From Coriobacteriaceae bacterium (GTDB lineage Bacteria; Actinomycetota; Coriobacteriia; Coriobacteriales; UMGS124), in assembly GCA_019421015.1 (NCBI GenBank), contig JAHZGC010000001.1, forward strand, positions 106,234 to 131,213: DNA of 24,980 nt, read 5' to 3'. This document shows positions 1 through 7,504 of the stretch, in pieces (the stretch's first letter is position 1; each line of letters starts with the position of its first letter). The notes under the pieces were generated by a model. That model worked only from the letters and a program-made list of their open reading frames with translations. It was not told where the DNA came from and did no database searches. A program made the translations under genes and the position numbers.

Positions 1-370
1 GAACGATTGTGGTACCCCGGCGAACGAATAATAGGGCGATTAACCGCAGCCGTATGCATAAGTACAACACTATCCTGGCGTCTTATCCAAAAGAAAATAC
101 TTCCGACCAGATAGCCATATCGAAGAAAAATGCATGCGTATAGGTTGAATATGAATAGAAGAGGATAAACAGACTGTAAATATGAATATTTAGCAGCCAC
201 TTCGGCGGCTACGGCAAAGGTTCCTTTTGACGGGTAACAACCGGGCGTCGCCGTAAGAGAAGGCAGTGACCATTGGAAAGAAAGCCCACCTTTGCGCCCG
301 ACACGCGAAGATGGCCGCCACGAGACGAGGAACCACCCCGTCCATGGCGTAGACGCGAAAGGAGCGCATC
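1..370. other. Non-coding upstream region of gadC, AT-rich then structured
   Basis: No credible gene is seen here. Bases 60-190 are clearly AT-richer than the rest of the window, which suits a promoter region, but no convincing -35/-10 pair could be fixed. Bases about 191-280 contain possible stems: AGC-a-GCC near 191 can pair with GGC-g-GCT just after, and ACGGC near 211 can pair with GCCGT near 250. This may be an upstream terminator or a structured 5' leader. It matched no riboswitch class I know. The gadC ribosome site AAAGGAG lies at the very end of the region. Confidence 0.4.
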
Positions 371-1957
371 GTGAACGGGTCATCGAGCAACAGGGCGGCG
401 CCTCCGCAGGCAGCCGCGGGTTCGGCAGCGGAACAGGCCGCGGCCAAGAAGGTCGTTGCGGGGGGTGCGGCCAAGAGCCTGGGCCTCATGGGCTTCTTTG
501 CCATCACCGCGTCGATGGTGCTTACGGTCTACGAGTACCCCACGTTTGCATCGTCAGGCTTCCAGCTGGTGTTCTTCCTGCTCATAGGCGGTTTTCTCTG
601 GTTTATCCCCGTGGCGTTGGTGGCGGCCGAGATGGCCACCGTCAAAGGCTGGGAAAACGGCGGCATCTACGCGTGGGTGGGCAACACGCTGGGCAAGCGC
701 TGGGGCTTTGCGGCGCTGTTCTTCCAGTGGTTCCAGATCACGGTGGGCTTCGTGACGATGGCCTTCTTCATCCTCGCGGCCTTCTCGTACATCGTGCACT
801 GGGACGCCCTGTACAACAACCCGCTCGTCATGTTCATCGGCGTGGCCGTCATCGTGTGGGTGCTGACCTTTGTGCAGCTCGGCGGCACCAAGTACACGGC
901 GCGCATCGCCAAGGCCGGCTTCTTCGGCGGCATCGTGATCCCCGCCATCGTGCTGTTCGTGGGCATCATCGCCTATCTGGTCACCGGCCATGCGTCTCAG
1001 ATCACCATGGACTGGTCCACCTTCGTTCCTGACTTCAGCAAGGTCGGCACGTTGGTCATCTTTGCCTCGTTCATCCTGGCCTTCGCCGGCGTCGAGGCCT
1101 CCGCTTCGCACGTGAACGAGCTCAAGAACCCCGGGCGCAACTACCCGCTGGCCATGTTCATCCTGGTCATCGTTGCTATCGTGCTCGACGCCCTGGGCGG
1201 CCTTGCCGTGGCCATCACGCTGCCCCCCAAGGTGCTCGACGGCAACCTGTCCTACGGCGTCATCGAGGCGTTCCGCCAGATCTTCGTGGTCACCTTCGGC
1301 GAGCAGTGGGGCTGGCTCGTCTACGCCATGGCCGTGCTGCTGGCCCTGGGCGTGCTCGCCGAGATCAGCTCCTGGATCGTGGGCCCGTCGCGCGCCCTGC
1401 TCGACACGGCCCAGCAGGGCATCCTGCCCGCGAGCTTTGCCAAGACCAACAAGAACGGCGTCTCGGTCAAGACGGTCATGATCCAGGCCGGCATCGTCAC
1501 CATCTGGGATGCGGTGCTCTGCGGCTCCATGGCCCTCTCGGGCGGCTCGAGCTCCTCGGTGTCGTACCTGACCGCCATCGGCCTCACGGTGGTCATCTAC
1601 CTGGTCGCCTACGTGCTGCTCTTTGTGGGCTACCTGGTGCTCGTCTACAAGCATCAGGACCTACCGCGCACCTACCAGATTCCCGGCGGCAAGGTGTTCA
1701 AGACCATCGTGGCCATCGTGGGCCTGCTGGTGACCCTGGCGACGCTCGTGATCTCGTTCTTCCCGTCGTCGGAGCTCGACGCGGCCAGCAACACGGTCTA
1801 CGTGGCCACCCTGATCGTTTGCTTCCTCATCTCGCTGGCCATCCCGTTCGTGATCTACGGCCTGCGCAAGCACTGGGCCCCCAAGACCCCGGTTGCCCCT
1901 GCCACCAGCGCTCCGGCCGAGGTCCCGGCGAGCGGCAACGGTCACACCGGTGCTTAG
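371..1957 (+). CDS. gadC: Glutamate/GABA antiporter GadC (APC superfamily)
   Basis: This inner-membrane exchanger takes up glutamate and exports the GABA made by the adjacent decarboxylase, which consumes cytoplasmic protons in acid. The 528-residue protein has about 12 membrane spans and follows E. coli GadC closely as remembered, e.g. GFFAITASMVLTVYEYPTFA (about residues 41-60), LGGTKYTARIAKAGFFGG, FPDFSKVGTL-like and SSWIVGPSRALL segments, and YQIPGGKVFK near the C-terminal third. The GTG start is preceded by AAAGGAG at good spacing. gadB follows on the same strand. The C-terminal tail is Ala/Pro/Thr-rich and lacks the histidine-containing plug of E. coli GadC, so pH gating may differ (inference). 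Family assignment is firm. Confidence 0.95.
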   Translation: MNGSSSNRAAPPQAAAGSAAEQAAAKKVVAGGAAKSLGLMGFFAITASMVLTVYEYPTFASSGFQLVFFLLIGGFLWFIPVALVAAEMATVKGWENGGIYAWVGNTLGKRWGFAALFFQWFQITVGFVTMAFFILAAFSYIVHWDALYNNPLVMFIGVAVIVWVLTFVQLGGTKYTARIAKAGFFGGIVIPAIVLFVGIIAYLVTGHASQITMDWSTFVPDFSKVGTLVIFASFILAFAGVEASASHVNELKNPGRNYPLAMFILVIVAIVLDALGGLAVAITLPPKVLDGNLSYGVIEAFRQIFVVTFGEQWGWLVYAMAVLLALGVLAEISSWIVGPSRALLDTAQQGILPASFAKTNKNGVSVKTVMIQAGIVTIWDAVLCGSMALSGGSSSSVSYLTAIGLTVVIYLVAYVLLFVGYLVLVYKHQDLPRTYQIPGGKVFKTIVAIVGLLVTLATLVISFFPSSELDAASNTVYVATLIVCFLISLAIPFVIYGLRKHWAPKTPVAPATSAPAEVPASGNGHTGA

Positions 1958-2039
1958 CACGGGTGCGTCCGACCTGCCGAACCCCTTTGTTGCTCTACCG
2001 CAATTAAGAGCTTTTTGATTGCGTCAGTGCGGTTTTACA

Positions 2040-2062
2040 GGGCGCCGAGCACCGGGGCGCCC
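2040..2062 (+). other. Hairpin in the gadC-gadB intergenic region
   Basis: A perfect 7-bp stem, GGGCGCC (2040-2046) with GGCGCCC (2056-2062), encloses a 9-base loop. No T-tract follows, so an intrinsic terminator is unlikely. It sits about 40 bases before the gadB ribosome site and may be an mRNA-stability or attenuation element (inference). Confidence 0.4.
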
Positions 2063-2111
2063 GTCTCCAACCCATGCGCCCTAGCGACGCGCTCTTACAG
2101 GAGGTATGACC

Positions 2112-3578
2112 ATGATTCTCAACGGTAAGCTCGAGCACGAAGAACTCAAGACCCTCGACGACGCGGCACCCTACCTGGCCCCGATCTTTGGCTCCCAGGC
2201 CTCCGATACCTCGATGCCTACGGACCACTTCAACATGGACCCGGTCGAGCCCCGTATCGCGAGCGAGACCATCCGCGAGTTCCTCTCTACCGAGGGCAAC
2301 GCCCACCAGAACCTCTGCACCTTCGTGCAGACCTACATGGAGCCCGAGGCGACCGAGCTCATGAAGGAAACGCTCGACAAGAACGCCATCGACAAGGACG
2401 AGTACCCGATGACGGCCGAGCTTGAGAACCGTTGCGTCGCCATGATTGAGAACCTCTGGCACGCCAACCCCGACGAGCAGCCCATGGGCACCTCGACCGT
2501 CGGCTCGTCCGAGGCCTGCATGCTGGGCGGCCTGGCCATGCTGTTCCGCTGGAAGGCCCTGGCCAAGGCGGCCGGCATCGACATCTACACCGCCACGCGC
2601 CCCAACCTGGTCATCAGCTCCGGCTACCAGGTCTGCTGGGAGAAGTTCTGCCGCTACTGGGACATCGAGATGCGCCTGGTACCCATGGACAAGGATCACC
2701 TCTCGCTTGACCCCGAGGCTGCCATGAAGTACGTCGACGACCACACCATCGGCGTCGTCGCCATTCTGGGCATCACCTACACCGGCCGCTACGACGACGT
2801 GAAGGGCCTCGACGCCGCCATCACCGAGTACAACAAGACCGCCAAGGTGCCGATCCGCATCCACGTCGACGCTGCCTCCGGCGGCTTCGTGGCCCCGTTC
2901 ATCGAGCCCGACCTGGCGTGGGACTTCCGCCTGCCCAACGTGTGGTCGATCAGCGCCTCCGGCCACAAGTACGGCCTGGTGTACCCTGGCATCGGCTGGG
3001 TCATCTGGCGTAGTAAGGAGGCCCTGCCCGAGGACCTGATCTTCTGGGTGAGCTACCTGGGCGGCCAGGAGGCCACGATGGCCATCAACTTCAGCCGCAG
3101 CGCCTCTCAGATTGTGGGCCAGTACTACGTCTTTATGCGCAACGGCTTTAACGGCTACAAGGAGATTCAGCTGCGCACCATGGACGTGGCCCACTACCTG
3201 GTGCAGCAGATCGAGGACATGGGCATCTTCGAGATGTACGAGAAGGCCACCGAGATCCCGATCCTTTGCTGGTCGCTGAAGGAGGACGCTAACAAGAAGT
3301 GGACCCTCTACGACCTCGACGACCGCCTGCGCATGCACGGTTGGCAGATTCCTGCCTACCCGCTGCCCGCCAACATGGAAGACGTCACCTGCCAGCGCAT
3401 CGTGTGCCGCGCCGATCTCTCCATGGCTATGGCCGAGAAGTTCATCACCGACATGAAGGCCGAGATCAAGAACCTCGACAACGCGAGCTTTATCGCCGGC
3501 AAGGAGGGTAACGACTTCAAGCAGCAGAGCTTCGACCACAGCGGCCGCGTGGCTGCCCCGGCTCCTGCTAAGAAGTAG
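2112..3578 (+). CDS. gadB: Glutamate decarboxylase GadB (PLP-dependent)
   Basis: This enzyme decarboxylates L-glutamate to GABA with uptake of a proton. It is a group II PLP decarboxylase of the usual length (488 residues from the start chosen). The PLP lysine is in SASGHKYG (Lys286). HVDAASGGFVAPF carries the cofactor-binding Asp253, and the GTSTVGSSEA segment near residue 134 binds phosphate. The ATG at 2112 is preferred to the in-frame ATG at 2106, because AGGAGGT (2099-2105) lies only one base before 2106 but six before 2112. The C-terminus retains SFDHSG, matching the SFKHT end of E. coli GadB, whose histidine blocks the active site at neutral pH. Here about 12 further Ala/Pro/Lys-rich residues follow His476. 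It lies between two APC transporters. Confidence 0.97.
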   Translation: MILNGKLEHEELKTLDDAAPYLAPIFGSQASDTSMPTDHFNMDPVEPRIASETIREFLSTEGNAHQNLCTFVQTYMEPEATELMKETLDKNAIDKDEYPMTAELENRCVAMIENLWHANPDEQPMGTSTVGSSEACMLGGLAMLFRWKALAKAAGIDIYTATRPNLVISSGYQVCWEKFCRYWDIEMRLVPMDKDHLSLDPEAAMKYVDDHTIGVVAILGITYTGRYDDVKGLDAAITEYNKTAKVPIRIHVDAASGGFVAPFIEPDLAWDFRLPNVWSISASGHKYGLVYPGIGWVIWRSKEALPEDLIFWVSYLGGQEATMAINFSRSASQIVGQYYVFMRNGFNGYKEIQLRTMDVAHYLVQQIEDMGIFEMYEKATEIPILCWSLKEDANKKWTLYDLDDRLRMHGWQIPAYPLPANMEDVTCQRIVCRADLSMAMAEKFITDMKAEIKNLDNASFIAGKEGNDFKQQSFDHSGRVAAPAPAKK

Positions 3579-3634
3579 CACTAAGAAGTAGCGAGTAGCG
3601 GCAAGTAGCTCGCAGATCATCCGTTTGGCTGTAC

Positions 3635-3678
3635 GGCGGCCCCGCCCCGGCTCCCTGTGGGTTGGTGGCGGGGCCGCC
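3635..3678 (+). terminator. GC-rich hairpin after gadB
   Basis: GGCGGCCCCGCC (3635-3646) pairs perfectly with GGCGGGGCCGCC (3667-3678) across a 20-base loop, followed by CGTCTTGT. It is a plausible partial terminator after gadB. It also sits directly upstream of the next gene's ribosome site (AGGGAGAAGG, 3691-3700), so it could attenuate expression of that permease. The T-run is poor. Confidence 0.55.
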
Positions 3679-3703
3679 CGTCTTGTATCGAGGGAGAAGG
3701 GCC

Positions 3704-5152
3704 ATGGCTACCCACGTAGAGGCTCCCACATCCGCACAGACTGCAACGACCGCGCAGGGACGCGGGGTAGCCCAGCCTGCACCTTCGCATCCAGCCGACG
3801 ACGCGCCCGTATCGGCCGCCACCTCGTCGGGAGACCCGTTCAAGCGCACCCTCACCGTGTTCGACATGGTGGTGTACTGCCTGATCTTTATGGTGCCTAT
3901 CGCACCGTTCAGCATCTTTGGCAACGTGTTCCAGGCGTCGAACGGCATGCCGGCGCTGGCCTACCTCATCGGCATGGTCGCCATGCTGTTCACCGTCTTG
4001 TCGTTCGGCGTCATGATCGCCCGCTTCCCCTCGTCGGGCTCGATCTACGCCTACACCACGGGCGGCATGGGCAAGGGCATCGGCTTTGTGACCGGCTGGC
4101 TCATGCTGCTCCAGTACCTGGTGACGCCCGATCTCATGTACATCATGGCGGCCATAGCGCTCCACCAGTACCTGCCCGAGGTCCCCGTGTGGGTGTGGTG
4201 CGCCGGCTTTTTGATCTTTGTGACCGCCGTCACCTTGCGCGGCATCTCGGCCACCATCATCGTGGACCGCATAGCGCTGGTAATCGAGCTGCTGGTGCTG
4301 GGCGCGTTCTTGGTCCTGGGCGTGACCTACGTCATAGGGCACCCCGAGACGTCCTCGTTCTCGACCAACGCCATCTTTGACCCCAAGACGTTCGACATGG
4401 GGGCCATGATGAGCGCCGTCTCGCTCTGCGTCTTCTCCTACGTGGGCTTTGGCAGCGTGGCGACCTTGGCCGAGGAGGCCAAGGACGGGCGGCACGGCCC
4501 CTCGCGCGCCATGCTGATCGCCGTGCTCCTGTTGGGCGCCATGTTCATGAGCATGTGCTTTGTGGCCACCTGCGTGGACCCCACCGGGCAGGTTTTTGCC
4601 AACAACGGCGACGACGGCTTCTACCTTGTGGCCCAGTTGGTGGGCGGCAAGTGGTTCGGCGTGCTCTGCGCGGTCGCGGTGGCCGTCGCCCTGGGCGTGT
4701 TCACCGCCCTGGCCGGCCAGACCTCGGCCTCGCGCATCCTCTACGCCATGGGCAACAGCGGGTCTCTGCCCAAGGCCCTGGCCAAGGTCGACGACAAGAC
4801 GCGCGTGCCCGTGGTGGCCACGCTCTTTGTCTCGGGCCTCTCGGCCGCGATGCTCTTCTTCCTGCTGCAGCTCGGTATGGACGACATCGCCAAGGTGACC
4901 AACTTCGGCGCCCTGGCGTCGTACTGCCTGCTCAACATCTGCGTGATCTGGTACTACTGGATCAAGCAGAAGGACCACTCGAACCCCGTGCGCCTGCTGA
5001 TCTGCCCGGCTATCGGCGCCGTCGTGACCCTGGTCATCTTTATCTCGCTCGACACCGTGGCCCACGTGGTCGGCTTCGTGTGGGTGGCCATCGGCATTGC
5101 GTACTACCTGGTGGTGACCAAGGTGCTGCACCGCGGCGTCGAGATGGAGTGA
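3704..5152 (+). CDS. APC-family amino acid/amine permease, PuuP/PlaP-like
   Basis: This is an integral membrane transporter of 482 residues with about 12 spans. A hydrophilic Ala/Thr-rich N-terminus of about 55 residues precedes the first span (VFDMVVYCLIFMVPIAPFSI). Family signatures include the FPSSGSIYAYT segment, the GWLMLLQYL span, and TSASRILYAMGNSGSLPKAL. The overall architecture recalls the putrescine importers PuuP and PlaP rather than GadC, so a polyamine, GABA or other amino acid is the likely substrate. The ATG at 3704 is chosen because AGGGAGAAGG lies just upstream; a more upstream TTG (3662) would begin inside the hairpin. Its place after gadB suggests a role in the acid-stress block. 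It ends 12 bases from the convergent AbiE toxin gene. Confidence 0.85.
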   Translation: MATHVEAPTSAQTATTAQGRGVAQPAPSHPADDAPVSAATSSGDPFKRTLTVFDMVVYCLIFMVPIAPFSIFGNVFQASNGMPALAYLIGMVAMLFTVLSFGVMIARFPSSGSIYAYTTGGMGKGIGFVTGWLMLLQYLVTPDLMYIMAAIALHQYLPEVPVWVWCAGFLIFVTAVTLRGISATIIVDRIALVIELLVLGAFLVLGVTYVIGHPETSSFSTNAIFDPKTFDMGAMMSAVSLCVFSYVGFGSVATLAEEAKDGRHGPSRAMLIAVLLLGAMFMSMCFVATCVDPTGQVFANNGDDGFYLVAQLVGGKWFGVLCAVAVAVALGVFTALAGQTSASRILYAMGNSGSLPKALAKVDDKTRVPVVATLFVSGLSAAMLFFLLQLGMDDIAKVTNFGALASYCLLNICVIWYYWIKQKDHSNPVRLLICPAIGAVVTLVIFISLDTVAHVVGFVWVAIGIAYYLVVTKVLHRGVEME

Positions 5153-5164
5153 GGACGGGGGCAC

Positions 5165-5989
5165 CTACGATTCCTCGATGCGTGCGATTAGCTTCTGCAG
5201 CCATTCCGCTGCGGAGTCGATATCGGGGCGCACACCCAGGCCTTTTGCCTGCTCGGCATAGGACTCTCGCCAACGTTCCGTGGCCGGGAGTTCCGGTGGC
5301 CATACATGTTTGTTTCTATAAGCAAAGAGACGTCTGCATGTTGATTTTGTTTTCGGCAGGTCGATCTTGCCCAACGACTCCATTACCTGCAGGTCTATGA
5401 GGTCGTGGACTCGCATACTGCCTGGCTCGGTCAGACCGTGGAGCTTCTGCGCAACCTGGTGATGTAACGGCATCAGCGGTATGGGGCCGGGTGTCGGAAG
5501 TCCGATTTCAGAGAATATCTCGGTTAGGTAGCCCGGTATAAAGAGTTCCGGCTCATCGGCGTCGCCAATCTCGTCAAAACCGACCTCAAGTGGTACCGTG
5601 AGCCAAGACTTTCCATTAAACGAGAGCTTTACCTCGAACGGCTGCATGACGTACTCCGCGGGAACGCCCTTGGGCATTGCTGGGGGCTTGCGGACAAGAA
5701 CGCCTGTGAAGCCCTCCCAGCCCGAGGTGAGCGCGTACTGGAGTTTGATCACGAATGACTCCAAATCCTCGCCTCTCGCCGTATCGAGGTCGCGGGTAAA
5801 CCGCGTGGCTGAGTCTCCAAATCTCATCTTGAGGGCGCTGCCGCCCTTGACTGCTCCGCTTGGCAGCATCTGCCCGACTATTGCATTGGCCATAAGAAGC
5901 CTTATGCGTTGTGGGTCGGTCTTGCCTTGGGAGACACGGGTGATTGCTATATCCAAGTTCCTACGGCTATTGGGTGGTTTTATTGCCAT
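5165..5989 (-). CDS. abiEii: AbiEii-type nucleotidyltransferase toxin
   Basis: This is the toxin of a type IV toxin-antitoxin and phage-abortive-infection pair; family members are DNA polymerase beta-like nucleotidyltransferases. The 274-residue protein shows the expected nucleotidyltransferase core: GGSAL at 49-53, then TRDLD at 65-69 with Asp67 and Asp69 as the metal-binding pair. Further motifs are an H-x-x-AQKLHGL segment and MRVHDLIDLQVM in the second half. The ATG overlaps the end of the antitoxin gene by 10 bases, and an AAGGAGC ribosome site lies within that gene, so translation is probably coupled. Its GC content is lower than that of flanking genes, as often seen for transferred defence modules. 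Family assignment is strong; activity is not shown. Confidence 0.9.
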   Translation of the reverse strand: MAIKPPNSRRNLDIAITRVSQGKTDPQRIRLLMANAIVGQMLPSGAVKGGSALKMRFGDSATRFTRDLDTARGEDLESFVIKLQYALTSGWEGFTGVLVRKPPAMPKGVPAEYVMQPFEVKLSFNGKSWLTVPLEVGFDEIGDADEPELFIPGYLTEIFSEIGLPTPGPIPLMPLHHQVAQKLHGLTEPGSMRVHDLIDLQVMESLGKIDLPKTKSTCRRLFAYRNKHVWPPELPATERWRESYAEQAKGLGVRPDIDSAAEWLQKLIARIEES

Positions 5990-6516
5990 GGGTCAAGCTC
6001 CTTGCGTAGGCTCGTCGCTTCCTGCTCGCTGATGAGGCCGTTTGCGAGGGCTTCATCGACTGCATCTGCCAGCCTTTCGGGCAGTATGGTGTTTTGGCAC
6101 GCCCTGAGTGCGTCTGCGAGGGGTTGCGTGGGGATGCCCTCATAGCAGGTGGACGCCTCGCTCTCCGCCGCCCTGACGATCTCGATCCAAGGGGGGAGGC
6201 TTTTTCTCACACGTTTTCTGGTTGCAACGAGCACCTTTGGAGGGCTGGCGAAGGCGAGGTTGCACATTGCGAGGACAGACTCTCCGTGCACCCATGAGTT
6301 CGGTCCAACGAGCGCGACGGCTTCGGCATAGGTGTCGAGGGGGGTGGGGATGTAGCGGGTAAGGCGGTAGACGCCGTGTCCCAGACGAGTGAGCCGGCCG
6401 TCTTTGACATAGCGTGCAAGCTCCGGTTTGAGAACACCAACCTCCAACGCCTCGCCCGTGGTGACGATGCCGTAGTTGTCGGCGCAGATTTCATATATCG
6501 AGTCAAAGTGTTTCAT
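5980..6516 (-). CDS. abiEi: AbiEi-type antitoxin and transcriptional repressor
   Basis: This is the first gene of the AbiE operon. AbiEi proteins counter the toxin and repress their own promoter through an N-terminal winged helix. The 178-residue protein starts with a wHTH region (YGIVTTGEALEVGV, then YVKDGRLTRLGHGVYRL, about residues 15-52), typical of AbiEi_4-type proteins, followed by the antitoxin domain (WVHGESVLAMCNL, then PKVLVATRKRVRKSLPPWIEI). No Shine-Dalgarno sequence is visible before the ATG: the upstream bases form a palindrome that reaches the start codon itself, so the mRNA may be leaderless or nearly so. The toxin gene overlaps its 3' end. Confidence 0.88.
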   Translation of the reverse strand: MKHFDSIYEICADNYGIVTTGEALEVGVLKPELARYVKDGRLTRLGHGVYRLTRYIPTPLDTYAEAVALVGPNSWVHGESVLAMCNLAFASPPKVLVATRKRVRKSLPPWIEIVRAAESEASTCYEGIPTQPLADALRACQNTILPERLADAVDEALANGLISEQEATSLRKELDPWQ

Positions 6517-6551
6517 GCCAAAAGATTAACATATTTGTTAACCTTTTGGCA
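6516..6551. promoter_or_regulatory. Palindromic operator of the abiE operon
   Basis: TGCCAAAAGATTAACA (6516-6531) and TGTTAACCTTTTGGCA (6536-6551) form 16-bp inverted arms with one mismatch and a 4-base spacer. The site includes a base of the abiEi start codon. AbiEi proteins are known to bind inverted repeats at their own promoter, so this is the expected autoregulatory operator. A -10-like TATGTT lies inside it on the minus strand, which would give a very short leader (inference). Confidence 0.8.
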
Positions 6552-6635
6552 GGGTAAAGAAATTAGGGGAGAAAAGCCTACAATAAAAGCTGCCCACCCC
6601 CACCAGCGAATAGGCACCCATACCGCACGCAACCC

Positions 6636-7184
6636 CTAATACAAATTGACGTTCTCCTCGATCGCCAGCTCGGCCAGGGCCTTTGAGTCGCGGATCACGA
6701 GGTACTTCTTGGTGCGGTCGACGATGCCCTTGTCTTTGAGGGCGGTGACGAGGCGGCTGCACGTGGTGATATGGATGAGCAGGTGGTCCGAGATGTCCTG
6801 CAGCGTCATGTTGCACAGGATGCGGTACTGGCCGTCGGCGTCGGGGGCGTTCACGTCCATGAGCTTCTTGAGCCAGGTGAGCATGCGGTGGCTGGCCGAA
6901 GACGAGCTCACGTTGTCGAGCCGGTGGGCGAACTGCCCAAACGACATGTGCGAGATGTAGACGAGGTCCTCGAACGCGCGGGGGTCCTGGCAGGCGAGCT
7001 CGTAGGTCTGGGCATAGGTGAAGCTGACGAGCACGGTGTTCTCGACGGTGCGGCAGACCGAGTTGATGCACTCGCCGGCGAACATCTTGTGGGTGGCCCC
7101 GCGGTCGAGATACTCGCCGAACACCAGAGGCCGGAACGGTACCAGCGGAATCAGAATCGCGTTGTCGGACCCGTTCTCAAACAT
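6636..7184 (-). CDS. Crp/Fnr-like transcriptional regulator
   Basis: This 182-residue protein resembles a compact Crp/Fnr regulator. The N-terminal 100 residues look like a degenerate cyclic-nucleotide-binding fold (PLVFGEYLDRGATHKMFAGECINS). A helical stretch follows (SHMSFGQFAHRLDNVSSSSASHRMLTWLKKLM), and then a C-terminal winged HTH (MTLQDISDHLLIHITTCSRLVTALKDKG, about 132-159). No FNR-type N-terminal cysteine set is seen, so direct 4Fe-4S oxygen sensing is not indicated. The ATG at 7184 is preferred over an in-frame upstream start (7304), because the 40 extra residues are low-complexity Gly/Arg and a GAGGGGG-like site lies nearby. It diverges from the molybdoenzyme operon and probably controls it. 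Confidence 0.75.
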   Translation of the reverse strand: MFENGSDNAILIPLVPFRPLVFGEYLDRGATHKMFAGECINSVCRTVENTVLVSFTYAQTYELACQDPRAFEDLVYISHMSFGQFAHRLDNVSSSSASHRMLTWLKKLMDVNAPDADGQYRILCNMTLQDISDHLLIHITTCSRLVTALKDKGIVDRTKKYLVIRDSKALAELAIEENVNLY

Positions 7185-7344
7185 CCCCCGACGCCCCCTC
7201 TTGCGTGCGGGCGCGCCTCGCGGTCCTGCGCCCTCGCTGTTCCCCTGCGGCAAACCGCGTATACGAACGCCCTCCAGACGCCCTGGGCCAAGCCCGCCCT
7301 CCACGGCGTAGCCTGCGTGCCATTGTAGCAGGGTGCGGGGCTGA

Positions 7345-7360
7345 TTTAGCGCACGCTAAA
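7345..7360. promoter_or_regulatory. Candidate regulator dyad in the divergent intergenic region
   Basis: TTTAGCGCACGCTAAA is a perfect 7-bp inverted repeat (TTTAGCG/CGCTAAA) with a 2-base centre. It lies between the Crp/Fnr-like gene and the molybdoenzyme operon, a natural place for the regulator's operator. It is not the FNR (TTGAT-N4-ATCAA) or CRP (TGTGA-N6-TCACA) consensus. The rest of the 7185-7504 gap contains no gene. Confidence 0.5.
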
Positions 7361-7411
7361 CCCGGGGCTTCTCTGCTGCCCAGGTCTTGGGACCTCCCGG
7401 GCTCATCGTGC

Positions 7412-7441
7412 TTGGTTCTTACGCTTCTACACACCCTATCT
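7412..7441 (+). promoter_or_regulatory. Possible promoter of the molybdoenzyme operon
   Basis: TTGGTT (7412-7417) and CTATCT (7436-7441) are spaced by 18 bases. The match to the sigma-70-type consensus is only fair. Support comes from position: about 65 bases before the first gene and just upstream of a second dyad at 7451. Confidence 0.3.
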
Positions 7442-7450
7442 GCGGGTTTG

Positions 7451-7469
7451 TACCATGGGTCCCGTGGTA
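7451..7469. promoter_or_regulatory. Dyad just upstream of the FeS-subunit ribosome site
   Basis: TACCATGGGTCCCGTGGTA has 9-base arms with one mismatch around a central T. It lies immediately downstream of the proposed -10 and before GGAGG/GAGAGGGG. It could be an operator overlapping the transcription start or a 5' mRNA hairpin. Confidence 0.4.
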
Positions 7470-7504
7470 TTTGGAGGAACACCGCACAGAGAGAGGGGAA
7501 CCCT

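Noticed and set aside
2106..2111. gadB start at 2106
   Set aside because: AGGAGGT ends one base before this ATG, too close for ribosome binding. The ATG at 2112 has normal spacing.
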